From positions 62,001 through 126,000 of the forward strand of contig NZ_MAQX01000037.1 in NCBI RefSeq assembly GCF_001682865.1: DNA of 64,000 nucleotides, given 5' to 3'. The notes under the pieces are model-generated. The model did not search any database and was not told the origin of the DNA. It saw nothing but the letters and a program-made list of their open reading frames with translations. Source of the DNA: Bacillus sp. FJAT-26390. GTDB lineage: Bacteria; Bacillota; Bacilli; Paenibacillales; Paenibacillaceae. Both the position numbers and the translations under genes were made by a program. The first letter of the stretch is position 1. Each line of letters begins with the position of its first letter. Below, piece by piece: positions 7,597-16,521 of the stretch.

Positions 7597-8685
7597 TTAA
7601 GCTGTTGTTTTGGCGAAAAGAATAAAGAAGATCATGATTTCACCCAAAATAATATGAGGGGATGCGACCATAAATAAATTCAAGACGAACATAGCGCCGA
7701 GCAAGCCCGTTAACAGAAGCATCGCTTTAAACGTTGGTTTTAGATGCTTGAATCGATACCGATACAAGACAAACATGACTGACCAGAAATATAGCAGCAC
7801 CGAGCCAAAAGTAAAGCCTAACATAAACAAGTAGTTTAACTGGTCAAGGAAGAGCAGCTGAATCGAAGCCGCAATCATGCTAAGCGAAAAATAGATAAAC
7901 AAATGCCCGTAAATAATGGTTTGCCCCGCTGTCCGCCTCGTTTTATCGACTCGCTTCTCCACATTCTCAAAGTACTGCCACCATATCCCGATGACCAATA
8001 CAAACGCTAATGCGGCAAAAAGGATGGAAGAGCCCGTTAATTCATCCGCTTGCAGCACAGAAAGCATGCTTACAACGGATTCTCCTAGCAGAATCAACGT
8101 AAAAAGAGCAAATCGCTCCAACAGATGCGCGGTGTGTATAGGCGTTTTGACTAATTGCTTGCGCCCAATTAGCGGCACGAGGATATCAAGGGCAATACCT
8201 GCATACAAGATGGCATAACGTACCCATGAGTCAAAAAAGACAGAGAAACAAGATACGATGATGCCGAGCCAGAAGTAGGTTCCGAAAAAACGAGCCGTTC
8301 CCCGCTTGTCAGCAACCTCCGACTTTTGCGTGATTACATATTGAATGGCAGTCAATATTCTTGAGCCGATATAACCTACGAAAAAAGGCACATAATAAGC
8401 GTCAAAATCCACGTTTAGACTAGCCGTCATAATTAAAACAAAAAACAGCTGCAAAATCATAAAAATCCGATGCGTCGTAATGTCGCGCCCAAACCGATTG
8501 TTGTATACCGTCTGGCCGACCCAAGCCCACCAGATCGGAATGAAAATAAGCACGAATTTAGAGAGATGCTCAAACGAAATGATTCCGTGCTCGACATGCA
8601 ATAAAACATGGGTAGCTTTTGAGATCGCCGCCACAAACAATAAATCATAAAACAGCTCCAGCCACGTAACCTTTTTTTCATGCAT
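7597..8685 (-). CDS. Low temperature requirement protein A (LtrA) family
   Basis: 362-residue integral membrane protein with about ten hydrophobic segments. The N-terminal hallmark WLELFYDLLFVAAISKATH and the later IWWAWVGQTVYNNRFGRD mark the LtrA family. LtrA was named from a Listeria mutant unable to grow in the cold; its biochemical role is not settled. The start has AGAGGGG but about 14 nt away, so the start is somewhat uncertain. Monocistronic by position. Confidence 0.88.
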   Translation of the reverse strand: MHEKKVTWLELFYDLLFVAAISKATHVLLHVEHGIISFEHLSKFVLIFIPIWWAWVGQTVYNNRFGRDITTHRIFMILQLFFVLIMTASLNVDFDAYYVPFFVGYIGSRILTAIQYVITQKSEVADKRGTARFFGTYFWLGIIVSCFSVFFDSWVRYAILYAGIALDILVPLIGRKQLVKTPIHTAHLLERFALFTLILLGESVVSMLSVLQADELTGSSILFAALAFVLVIGIWWQYFENVEKRVDKTRRTAGQTIIYGHLFIYFSLSMIAASIQLLFLDQLNYLFMLGFTFGSVLLYFWSVMFVLYRYRFKHLKPTFKAMLLLTGLLGAMFVLNLFMVASPHIILGEIMIFFILFAKTTA

Positions 8686-8787
8686 CGGTAGGAAGGCCCC
8701 TCTCCAAAATTAAATCTCAAATTGTATTATCTTAAATTAAAGATATATTTTTTTGTTAGAGCTGTCAATGGGTTTTTATAAAAAAAA

Positions 8788-8813
8788 AGCCAGATGCTTG
8801 ACCGCATCTGGCT
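8788..8813 (-). terminator. Terminator after the TIM-barrel gene
   Basis: 10-bp stem AGCCAGATGC / GCATCTGGCT with a 6-nt loop; the minus strand continues with TTTTTTTT. It lies 34 nt past the stop at 8847. Confidence 0.9.
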
Positions 8814-8846
8814 CGCTGTTTCACGGATGGAGTGCTTCCGCCTCTA

Positions 8847-9608
8847 TTATATATATTGCTTTAAATTTTGAAAGCTGATCGCCAAGCTCTCGAACGGATC
8901 ACGTCTGCAAACATCCTGCTCGACAACGAACCATTCGACTCCCGTTTCCCGGCATGCATCAATTATCGCTTTGAAATTCAAGTTGCCTTGCCCGATTTCC
9001 GCAAACACCTGCTTATGGTCAATAATCTCCAAGTCCTTCAAATGAACGACGCCCATGCGGCCCTTCACCTGATGGATCGCCTCTACCGGATTGACTCCGC
9101 CTACATGCACCCAATACGTATCCAGCTCGAAGCCGAACGCGGAAGGATCGCTCTCTTCGCGCAAAATATCCATTCCCGTTCTGCCGTCATACTTTTGGTA
9201 TTCGAACTGGTGATTATGATAGATGAACTGCAAATCATGCTCCTTCAGCTTTTTCCCGATTTCAGAAGCCTTCTTGGCAAAGGTGGCATACCCCTCCGCG
9301 CTAGTCCGATACTCTTCCGGGATCGAGCCTAGTCCAACATATTTGCAGTTCCATAGCTTATGCTTCTGAACCGTGTTATCGAAGTCGTCCGCCAAGGCAT
9401 CAAAGCCAACATGCGTAGCACAAATGCGCAGGCCCGCAGCATCTGCTAGCTCCTTTACCTTCTCCGGCGCAATCGGGCCGATGCCGGATACCTGAACGGC
9501 TTTATACCCAATTTCCTTCACCTTGCGCAGCGTCTGCTCCAAATCAGCTTCCGTTTTGCAATAGTCCCGTAACGTATAGAGCTGCGCTGCAATCGTAGAT
9601 AAATTCAT
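8847..9608 (-). CDS. Sugar phosphate isomerase/epimerase (xylose isomerase-like TIM barrel)
   Basis: 253-residue cytosolic protein of the AP endonuclease 2 / xylose-isomerase-like superfamily. Signs are the opening IAAQLYTLRDYCKTEADLEQ, VKEIGYKAVQVSG, ICATHVGFD, the metal-site segment FIYHNHQFEY, ELDTYWVHVGG and GVVHLKDL. Likely ligands of the divalent metal are in HNHQFE, ELDTYW and HLKD. Substrate unknown; many relatives act on inositol or keto-sugars. AAGGCGG precedes the ATG. Single gene with a cre-like box upstream. Confidence 0.9.
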   Translation of the reverse strand: MNLSTIAAQLYTLRDYCKTEADLEQTLRKVKEIGYKAVQVSGIGPIAPEKVKELADAAGLRICATHVGFDALADDFDNTVQKHKLWNCKYVGLGSIPEEYRTSAEGYATFAKKASEIGKKLKEHDLQFIYHNHQFEYQKYDGRTGMDILREESDPSAFGFELDTYWVHVGGVNPVEAIHQVKGRMGVVHLKDLEIIDHKQVFAEIGQGNLNFKAIIDACRETGVEWFVVEQDVCRRDPFESLAISFQNLKQYI

Positions 9609-9677
9609 ATATTCGCCGCCTTCTTATTTTAATGGGTTTGGTTTACCGCTGTCTTAGCTTAATTGTAGCATCTTATA

Positions 9678-9691
9678 TGAAAGCGCTACTT
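9678..9691. promoter_or_regulatory. Candidate cre box (CcpA)
   Basis: TGAAAGCGCTACTT matches the cre consensus TGWAARCGYTWNCW at 13 of 14 positions. It is 70 bp upstream of the start of the isomerase-like gene, which fits carbon catabolite repression. Confidence 0.5.
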
Positions 9692-9752
9692 TACTGAGGT
9701 TAACGAACCATAGGCCGCCATTTGATTATGATTGATCAATTTGAAGCAAAAA

Positions 9753-9805
9753 CAGCGCAAGAGGAGTCACGCGCTTATGTGCGTGTTGACTCTCCTCTTG
9801 CGCTG
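9753..9805 (-). terminator. Terminator of the galactoside operon
   Basis: Long stem beginning CAGCGCAAGAGGAGTCA and closing with its complement, slightly interrupted; on the minus strand it ends in TTTTTG. It lies 15 nt past the stop of the binding-protein gene. Confidence 0.88.
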
Positions 9806-9819
9806 CATCCTCTAGCTCG

Positions 9820-11424
9820 TTAGCCTTCGATCAGCTTCTTATATGCATCCATTTGGCGCTGAAGCTCAGCCAGCACCTTGTCGTAACCAGCCGTTTTCAG
9901 CTTGCTCCGGAATTGCTCGACAGCCTGCGCCGGGTCTCCTGCTTTGCCGTACGTAATGGCAGGCCCCATCTCGCCCGTAACCTGCGTGATCGCCGTTAGC
10001 TCCGCTTCAACCGGCGTCTTGTCGAATACGAATTGGCCGTAAGGATACGGCTTTTTGATTTTGTCGTATTCCGCGTAGAGCGTTTCCTCCAGCTGATCCC
10101 ATGTCGTTACGCTTGGAATTTCGAATTTATCGACGCGGCCGCCCCAGAAATCAGCGTAGAACGCATCTTTTGCTTCGTCGTAGCCCTCAGGCTGCGTGCG
10201 CTTGCCGTCTTTGACTTCATATTGAACGCCTTCCAATCCGTAGTTGATCAGGTGATAGATTTGCTCGTCATTGCGAATCAAATCGTATGCCATAAGCGCC
10301 CGCTCAGGGTTTTTGCTGTGCGCGCCAAGCGATGTTCCGCCGTGCGTAATCGACAGCTCCGTCAAGTTATTGCCGCCCGTGCGGGCAAAAGGGAACATTT
10401 GCAGCTCAGAGCCCGGCTGATCTTTGTCCATCGTCACGCGAAGGCCGCCAAAGGTTTGCGTATGATGCTGGTCAAGCCCGGACAATCCAGCCCGCAAAGC
10501 AGAGCGGTTGTCGTTTTTGTTGTTCAATACATCCTCGCGCCAGTAGCCTTTATCTGCCCAATCCTTCATCATCGTAGCGAATTTGAGGAATGTGTCCTCG
10601 AATACGGGACTTACTACCGTAAATTTCTCATCAAACGACTTGGTCGTAAATACAGGCAAATAACCAGTCGAGATCGGCAGCTCTAAATTATCGGTATAGG
10701 ACTGATCATAGCCGCCCCATATGCTGGTTGAAGCCACTGCATCCCAAGGAACGACGCCCTCTTTGTTATCTTTGATGTATTGCAAATATTGGCCGATGCC
10801 TTCCCAGTCCTTGATCGGTTCCGTAATGCCTGCTTCCTTCGCCCAATCTCCGCGGTAGAAGAAGCCGTGGTTTACCCATTGCGTATAATCATTTTCTGGA
10901 ATCAGCACGATATCGCCGTTGTATTTGCTCTCTGCCCAGTCCTCTTCTGGAATGGAGCCCCAAGTTTGCGGCGCATATTCCGGCAGCAAGTCATCCAGCT
11001 TCATAAAGGCGCCGCGCTGCGCGTTGCCCCAAGTATCGAGCCAATCCGTACCGATCGTAATCAAATCGATCGCTTCGCCGGATGCAAGCAGCAGGTTGTA
11101 TTTCGTTTGCCAATCTGCCCACTCGACCCATTTCCACTCCAGCTCGGCATTGATTTTTTCCTTCATCAGCTTATTTACTTCCGCCAGCACCTTCTCGAAC
11201 TGGCCGTTCTTCGGCTTGTCGCCGAGGACCACATAGCTGATTTTAACGAATTTGGACGTATCGCTCGCCTTATTGCCGTCCGCCGTATTCGTGGCTGCCT
11301 TATTGCCGTTGCCCTCGCTTTTGTTAACTTCACTTTTATTTCCGTTGCTGCCGGAACAAGCTGCCAGGCTAATGATCATGATCATGGCGATCAGCAAAGC
11401 AGATACCTTCTTGAAGTTTGACAT
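9820..11424 (-). CDS. Sugar ABC transporter substrate-binding lipoprotein (DUF3502 type)
   Basis: 534-residue lipoprotein that would capture an oligosaccharide outside the membrane. Lipobox SLAAC puts the lipidated cysteine at residue 23, followed by a Gly/Asn/Lys-rich linker. The C-terminal part (YGQFVFDKTPVEAELTAI to QRQMDAYKKLIEG) fits DUF3502, common in Paenibacillus binding proteins. Start at 11424 has GGGGAG 8 nt upstream; the in-frame GTG at 11430 is too close to it. It is the last gene of the operon with the two permeases and GH35 enzyme, so the ligand is probably a galactose-containing glycan. Confidence 0.93.
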   Translation of the reverse strand: MSNFKKVSALLIAMIMIISLAACSGSNGNKSEVNKSEGNGNKAATNTADGNKASDTSKFVKISYVVLGDKPKNGQFEKVLAEVNKLMKEKINAELEWKWVEWADWQTKYNLLLASGEAIDLITIGTDWLDTWGNAQRGAFMKLDDLLPEYAPQTWGSIPEEDWAESKYNGDIVLIPENDYTQWVNHGFFYRGDWAKEAGITEPIKDWEGIGQYLQYIKDNKEGVVPWDAVASTSIWGGYDQSYTDNLELPISTGYLPVFTTKSFDEKFTVVSPVFEDTFLKFATMMKDWADKGYWREDVLNNKNDNRSALRAGLSGLDQHHTQTFGGLRVTMDKDQPGSELQMFPFARTGGNNLTELSITHGGTSLGAHSKNPERALMAYDLIRNDEQIYHLINYGLEGVQYEVKDGKRTQPEGYDEAKDAFYADFWGGRVDKFEIPSVTTWDQLEETLYAEYDKIKKPYPYGQFVFDKTPVEAELTAITQVTGEMGPAITYGKAGDPAQAVEQFRSKLKTAGYDKVLAELQRQMDAYKKLIEG

Positions 11425-11501
11425 AAGCACTTCTCCCCTTTGTTTTCATGAATCGGGCATTGCCCGTTATGTGAAGAGGCCGTTTGAAGGCCCGCGGCAC
11501 A

Positions 11502-12413
11502 TCAGCCTTTTACAGCGCCAACTGTAATCCCCTTGATGAAATACCGTTGCACAAATGGGTAGAACAAAATAACAGGGCCGGTAGCAACCACCGCCGTAGC
11601 CATCTTCATCGATTCCAGCGGCATATCCCGAAGCTGCACGTTAGATGCCGCGGACGAGTTGCGGATAAAGTCCGCGCTGGTGACGACGTTGTACAAGAAC
11701 AGCTGGAGCGGACGGTACTTCATATCCGGCGAGAGGAACAGCATCGAGTTGTACCACTCATTCCAGTAGCCCAGCGCGATGAACAGGCCAATCGTCGCTA
11801 AAGCGGGCGTCGTCATCGGCAAGATCAGCTTCAAAAATATTTTGAAGTCGCCGGCTCCATCAATCTTGGCGGATTCGGTAATCGCATGCGGGATGGACCG
11901 AACGAAGCTTTTCATCATGATGATGAGAAAAGGACTAAGCAGCCCCGGCAGCAGTACAGCCAAGTAATTGTCCTTTAGAGACAAATACTGCGTCATTAAG
12001 AGATAGAACGGAACAAGCCCGCCGGAGAACAAAGTCGTAAAGTAAATGAAAAACGAGATGCCGTTGCGGTAGCCGAAGTCGGGACGCTGCAGCGCATAGC
12101 CGGTCATCGCGACGAGGAAGAGGCCGCATACCGTCCCTGCAATCGTGATCCCCATCGTAACGAGATAAGAGCCGATAATGAGATCCGGATTTTCAAATAC
12201 GATTTTGTAGGCAAAGGTACTGAAGTCGCGCGGCCAAAAGTTGAACCCATGCTTTTTGATCGTGCCCTCCGCCGTCAGCGAGGTGCCGAGGACGAGTAAA
12301 AAGGGCAATAGACAGCATAGCGCAAAAAACGAGATGAAAAGATATCCGAACGCTTTAACGACGATTCCGCTGACGTCCGTCCGAATGCTGCGCGATTCTT
12401 CCGAGTTTTCCAT
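11502..12413 (-). CDS. Carbohydrate ABC transporter permease (YtcP/LplC type)
   Basis: 303-residue inner membrane protein with about six hydrophobic segments. The EAA loop that contacts the ATPase is ESAKIDGAGDFKIFLKLILP, and the C-terminus IKGITVGAVKG is typical of the LplC/YtcP group. Start at 12413 has AGGAGG 9 nt before it. It follows the LplB-type permease by 12 nt. No ATPase gene is near, so a shared MsmX-like ATPase elsewhere is expected. Confidence 0.93.
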   Translation of the reverse strand: MENSEESRSIRTDVSGIVVKAFGYLFISFFALCCLLPFLLVLGTSLTAEGTIKKHGFNFWPRDFSTFAYKIVFENPDLIIGSYLVTMGITIAGTVCGLFLVAMTGYALQRPDFGYRNGISFFIYFTTLFSGGLVPFYLLMTQYLSLKDNYLAVLLPGLLSPFLIIMMKSFVRSIPHAITESAKIDGAGDFKIFLKLILPMTTPALATIGLFIALGYWNEWYNSMLFLSPDMKYRPLQLFLYNVVTSADFIRNSSAASNVQLRDMPLESMKMATAVVATGPVILFYPFVQRYFIKGITVGAVKG

Positions 12414-12425
12414 AGTCGACACCTC

Positions 12426-13400
12426 CTAAAATAACGAGTTTTCGGGTGAAGCCTTCTTCACGAGCCAGTTCGCGGTCAAGACGACGACAAAGCCGAATAC
12501 CGACTGATAGAGACTTACGGCACTGCCGATCGAGAAGTTGAAGTTCGTCATAAGCGAGCGGAACACATACGTCTCGATAATATCCGTCGTTGGATACAAG
12601 GCCGTATTGTTCGCGCCCACTAGGTTGAAGAACAGCCCGAAGTTCCCTTTGAGAATGCCGCCGAGCGAGAAGAGCATCAGGATGATGAAGGTAGGCTTCA
12701 GCCAAGGAAGCACGATATAAATAATGCGTTGGAAGGCATTGGCCCCGTCGATTTCCGAGGCTTCAATAATTTCATTGTCAAGTCCCATAATGGCGGCAAA
12801 ATAGATGATGGAGCCGTATCCGGTCGACTGCCACAGGAATGTGAGCACGATGATGAACGGCCATATTTTCGGATCGGAATAGGTTTTCACCGGCTCCATG
12901 CCAAGCGATTCCAATAAGCTGTTCAATATGCCGTAATCGTAGCTGAGCACGTTGTAGGCGATCAGCCCGATAAGCACGGCGGATATGAAGTGAGGCAGGA
13001 ACATTAACGTTTGCGTTACTTTTTTGAACCATTTTCGGCGAATTTCGTTCAGCAGGATCGCTACGAAAATTTGCAGCACGTTCCCCAGTACGATAAATAC
13101 CAGGTTGTAGGCAACCGTGTTGAACGAAAGCCGCCATAGGTCGCCGTTAATGACGAGAAAACGAAAGTTATCGAATGCGACAAACGGGCTTTTGAAGATG
13201 CCGTCGGAGTAGTTGTAGTTGATAAAAGCCAGATACAAGCCGGGCATCGGCAAATAAGCAAAAATAATAAAAAAGGCAATGGCAGGCAAGCACATGAGCA
13301 GAAGCGTTTTGTTGTTCCAAAATCGTCTTAGCTTGCCGCCGCTCATTCGCTGCAGCTTTCTCTGGGGCATCCTCTCGGTTGTAGTCGCGGTCGTGTCCAT
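12426..13400 (-). CDS. Carbohydrate ABC transporter permease (LplB type)
   Basis: 324-residue partner permease. After a basic N-terminus (NKTLLLMCLPAIAFFIIFAY) come about six membrane spans; the EAA loop is IIEASEIDGANAFQRIIYIV. The start at 13400 (MDTTATTTER) has a GAGGGGG site 7 nt upstream and begins 25 nt after the GH35 stop, so the genes are co-transcribed. It pairs with the YtcP-type permease to form the channel. Confidence 0.93.
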   Translation of the reverse strand: MDTTATTTERMPQRKLQRMSGGKLRRFWNNKTLLLMCLPAIAFFIIFAYLPMPGLYLAFINYNYSDGIFKSPFVAFDNFRFLVINGDLWRLSFNTVAYNLVFIVLGNVLQIFVAILLNEIRRKWFKKVTQTLMFLPHFISAVLIGLIAYNVLSYDYGILNSLLESLGMEPVKTYSDPKIWPFIIVLTFLWQSTGYGSIIYFAAIMGLDNEIIEASEIDGANAFQRIIYIVLPWLKPTFIILMLFSLGGILKGNFGLFFNLVGANNTALYPTTDIIETYVFRSLMTNFNFSIGSAVSLYQSVFGFVVVLTANWLVKKASPENSLF

Positions 13401-13425
13401 CCTAATTCCCCCTCGTAGTCCTGTG

Positions 13426-16236
13426 CTAGACGGATATGAATTGAATCGATTCCAAGCGTCCCTGCTTCCCCGGGTCAACCGCCTCTAACAAAATCGCCAC
13501 TCTTCCCTTACCCGCCTCATACCAAGCACCCGGCAAATAAAAGGAATCGGGGCTCCCGCCCGAGAAAACCGGCCGGTTCTCGCCGCTTGGCAGCCAAAGC
13601 CGCCCAACGATCCGTCCCTCCAGCAAGACGGTCAGCTTAACGCCCGACCCGGCAACCTTCGCCCGCCAGCCTGCTCCCGCCTCCGAATTGACTGTAGAAG
13701 CATATAGCCATGCGGTTTCGCCGGGCTCTAGGGAGATAGGAAACGTCTGGCTTGCCTCGCGTACCCTTGCACTCTCTGCATGCTCATGCAGCTCCGCCTC
13801 CTCAGCCGCGCTGACCGACCATCCGGCAGCCTCAACGCCCTCGTACAAATGCACCTGTCCAGACGGCAAGCCAAGCACTCTCTCGACATAGACCGTAATC
13901 GTCACCGTTTCTCCAGCCGTCACATGCTCAGAGATATCGACGAATGGATCAAACGGATGGACCGCGCCAACCTCCTTGCCGTCCACGAACAGCCGCGCCA
14001 GTGACTGAATGCCCTTGAACTGCAGCGTCCATGAGTTCGCTCCTTCGGAGGCAACGAACGTTTTGCGGTAATATTCGAATGCCGGGTGATCCGGCGACAG
14101 CCAGCCTCCAAAATTGACGATGGGCCACATGCTGCTATCAGGATTATCAATCAGCTCCGTACGCATGGTCCGATCCGCTGCCCGATAGACGCTCCAATTG
14201 CGGCTAAGATCACGCGTCTCCGTTATCGCCGCCAGTCCTTTGATTCCTTTCATCGCGTGCAGCCGAAGACCGGGAAGCCTCGCATCGTCAAAGTTTGAAT
14301 GCCCCCAAATCTCCACTCTGGCAAGCAGCCTGCCGTCTTGCCTATTGCTGCTCAGAGGGAGATAGGCGCTGCCCCCGCCCGGCGTAACGGTTCCGGCATA
14401 CTCCCCTCCTGCGTATAGCGATATGACATCGCTGCCCTGCCGGATCAGCACTCCCTTCGGCGCCTTGCCTTGCGTCAGCTGAACAGCCGCCTCGTACCAA
14501 GCATATCCGCGGTAAATGCAATGCTGCTCTAAGTAATCCGCCTTCGCTGTGGTCAGCTGCGCACCCTCATCCGCTGCGGATAATGGCGCTGCTGCATCGA
14601 AGACGCTCAGGCGCCAATCGGTCGCAGCCTCCTCAGGGCTATCTGAGTAACGCTCCAGCTCTCCAAACTGAGTGACGCCATTACCGTCTACCCCCTCGAA
14701 ATAAAGCGCTTTCTTTCTATCGGTTATAAAAAGCTTCAGCTCTCGTCCATCATTCGTGGTGATCAAGCAGAAGCTATCTTCTTTTCCATCAAAAGTTATC
14801 GCAAGCCGGTCCTCCGATGATTCGGCTGACGCATTCTCCGGCACGACCTCAAGCGGTGCTTGAAGCTTAAGGCTGATTTCGCCGCTACCTTCGGTATGGA
14901 AGGCTAGACTTACTCCGCTGCTCGTCGTTTCCGCCATATATAGCTCCGCGGTGGAGCTTTCAAGCACGCCTTCCAACCCCCAAAGCGTAAGCGGAATGCC
15001 GAAGGGAAGCGCCAGCGACCGTCCTGCGTTAATGGTGAAGCTGCTTCCCGCAGTCGCCGATGCGTCGGTCTCGCCGGCTTTCTCGATTGTTATCTCTTTA
15101 TCCCGGTCATCCAAGTTCGTTACGAATAGAAGGCTTCCGCCGCCAGCCAGCTGCAGGGCGTAAGGACCGACAACCCGCTCGTTGTCTCCGGCAATCGTCC
15201 AAGTGTCAGATGACGCTTCTCCCAGCGGAGCTGCTTGTGCTAGCGGTGCGCCATAAGCGGCAATTAACCTGCTCAGCAGCCTGCCTTCATAGGCTTCTTC
15301 ACGGATATGACCTTCGGGTGAGATCATCCCGCCAAAATCATAATCCGAGGTCATGAATGCGAGCGGCTTGCCCCAGTTGTTCGTCGCATTCGTAAAGCCA
15401 AAATCGGTACCCGATACTTGCAGATAAGGACCAAGCAGCTTAGCGCCGCAAGAGAGCAATCTGCGCAGCAGATAATGCGCCCGATTCGTCTCGGTTACGA
15501 GCAGCGGGTACGCTAGCTCAGCCAAAGCGTCGCTATAGTGAAGCACCTTCTGCTCAAATTCGGCCTCGCGGTTGTCCGGATAGAAATTGCAGGTTGGAAC
15601 GACCTTTTCCACTAGCCCAGACGCTTGCTGCAAGCCGCCTTGGCCTGCGCAGGCAAAGAGCGGAACCGTAATGCTGTGTTGAAGCGCCATATCGCGAAGC
15701 GCCGTTATATATCCTTTTGGATCATAGCAATCATAGAAATCAAGCTCATTATCCAGCTGGACGCCGATTACCGTCCCGCCCTCTCCCGCTTGATACGCCT
15801 TCAGCAAAGGCAAAATCCGGTCAAACCATTTTGATACATAACGCAAGAAGCCAGCGTCATTGTCTCGGAGCTTCAGCCCTTTGGTCAGCAGATACGCTGG
15901 CAGCGCGCCTCCATCCCATTCCGAGCAAATGTACGGGCCTGGTCTTGCGACGACGTATAAGCCTACCTCCGCCGCCGCTTCCAGAAATGCAGCCGCATCA
16001 CGTTCTCCGCTAAAATCCCATTCCCCTTCGGCCATTTCATGATAGTTCCAAGGAAAATAAACATCGATGCTGTTGTAGCCGAATGCCTGGAGCTGCTCCA
16101 TCCGCTCCTTCCATAGCGCTCTTGGAATTCGGAAATAAAACAACGAGGCGCATAACAAAATTTGCGGGGTTTCATGAATCCTTACGGCATCCGCATCAAA
16201 CTGCACAGCCGACCTAGCTCCAATTTCCATGACCAT
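13426..16236 (-). CDS. GH35 family beta-galactosidase, long form
   Basis: 936-residue glycoside hydrolase. The GH35 signature runs through RIPRALWKERMEQLQAFGYN, VYFPWNYHEMAEGEWDFSG and VVARPGPYICSEWDGGALPA. Expected acid/base is Glu164 in QLDNELDFYD and nucleophile Glu249 in LLVTETNRAHY. The remaining ~600 residues are beta-rich accessory domains, with a galactose-binding-like segment near the C-terminus. No signal peptide: it acts inside the cell on imported galactosides. Start at 16236 has GGAGG 7 nt upstream. First gene of the operon, controlled by the LacI regulator upstream. Confidence 0.92.
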   Translation of the reverse strand: MVMEIGARSAVQFDADAVRIHETPQILLCASLFYFRIPRALWKERMEQLQAFGYNSIDVYFPWNYHEMAEGEWDFSGERDAAAFLEAAAEVGLYVVARPGPYICSEWDGGALPAYLLTKGLKLRDNDAGFLRYVSKWFDRILPLLKAYQAGEGGTVIGVQLDNELDFYDCYDPKGYITALRDMALQHSITVPLFACAGQGGLQQASGLVEKVVPTCNFYPDNREAEFEQKVLHYSDALAELAYPLLVTETNRAHYLLRRLLSCGAKLLGPYLQVSGTDFGFTNATNNWGKPLAFMTSDYDFGGMISPEGHIREEAYEGRLLSRLIAAYGAPLAQAAPLGEASSDTWTIAGDNERVVGPYALQLAGGGSLLFVTNLDDRDKEITIEKAGETDASATAGSSFTINAGRSLALPFGIPLTLWGLEGVLESSTAELYMAETTSSGVSLAFHTEGSGEISLKLQAPLEVVPENASAESSEDRLAITFDGKEDSFCLITTNDGRELKLFITDRKKALYFEGVDGNGVTQFGELERYSDSPEEAATDWRLSVFDAAAPLSAADEGAQLTTAKADYLEQHCIYRGYAWYEAAVQLTQGKAPKGVLIRQGSDVISLYAGGEYAGTVTPGGGSAYLPLSSNRQDGRLLARVEIWGHSNFDDARLPGLRLHAMKGIKGLAAITETRDLSRNWSVYRAADRTMRTELIDNPDSSMWPIVNFGGWLSPDHPAFEYYRKTFVASEGANSWTLQFKGIQSLARLFVDGKEVGAVHPFDPFVDISEHVTAGETVTITVYVERVLGLPSGQVHLYEGVEAAGWSVSAAEEAELHEHAESARVREASQTFPISLEPGETAWLYASTVNSEAGAGWRAKVAGSGVKLTVLLEGRIVGRLWLPSGENRPVFSGGSPDSFYLPGAWYEAGKGRVAILLEAVDPGKQGRLESIQFISV

Positions 16237-16275
16237 GTCATAACCTCCAACAAAATAGTTGATAAGCACGAATAA

Positions 16276-16303
16276 TGTAACCCGTTTCATGAAACCCGTT
16301 ACA
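16276..16303. promoter_or_regulatory. Tandem LacI-type operators in the GH35 leader
   Basis: Two abutting 14-bp elements, TGTAACCCGTTTCA (16276-16289) and TGAAACCCGTTACA (16290-16303). They are mirror images of half-sites TGTAAC and TGAAAC around a C/G-rich centre, as in LacI-family operators. They sit 40-67 nt upstream of the GH35 start. Confidence 0.75.
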
Positions 16304-16419
16304 TTTTTAGAAAAAAATAAATACACTCCATGACCGATATAAAACAGAACTGAATTCCTGCACGGTACGCTGATGTGTATTGTGGTATGACTCGTTTGTA
16401 TGTTGGTGCTCAATGGTTA

Positions 16420-16433
16420 TGTAACGGGTTACA
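16420..16433. promoter_or_regulatory. LacI-type operator
   Basis: TGTAACGGGTTACA, with perfect TGTAAC/GTTACA arms, matches the half-sites of the tandem pair 117 bp away. It lies about 40 bp downstream of the -10 element, so bound repressor would block transcription or loop with the other pair. Confidence 0.75.
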
Positions 16434-16471
16434 TTTATAGCGGTGACACGCCGTTATCGTTTGACATCTTG

Positions 16472-16500
16472 ATTTTATTCACAAATGTAAGCGTTGTCAA
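16472..16500 (-). promoter_or_regulatory. Sigma-A promoter of the GH35 operon with overlapping cre box
   Basis: On the minus strand: -35 TTGACA (16500-16495), 17-nt spacer, -10 TAAAAT (16477-16472). A cre-like box TGTAAGCGTTGTCA (16486-16499, 13 of 14 to consensus) covers the -35 element, so CcpA would block polymerase directly. The promoter lies just behind the lacI stop. Confidence 0.8.
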
Positions 16501-16521
16501 TCATTATTTTTAAACGAACTT

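Noticed and set aside
10033..11421. Two long plus-strand frames antisense to the binding-protein gene
   Set aside because: Shadow frames: no ribosome sites, unusual composition, and the minus-strand lipoprotein is clear.
16237..16413. N-terminal extension of the GH35 protein
   Set aside because: The extension reads through the operators and leader; the good ribosome site is at 16244-16248.
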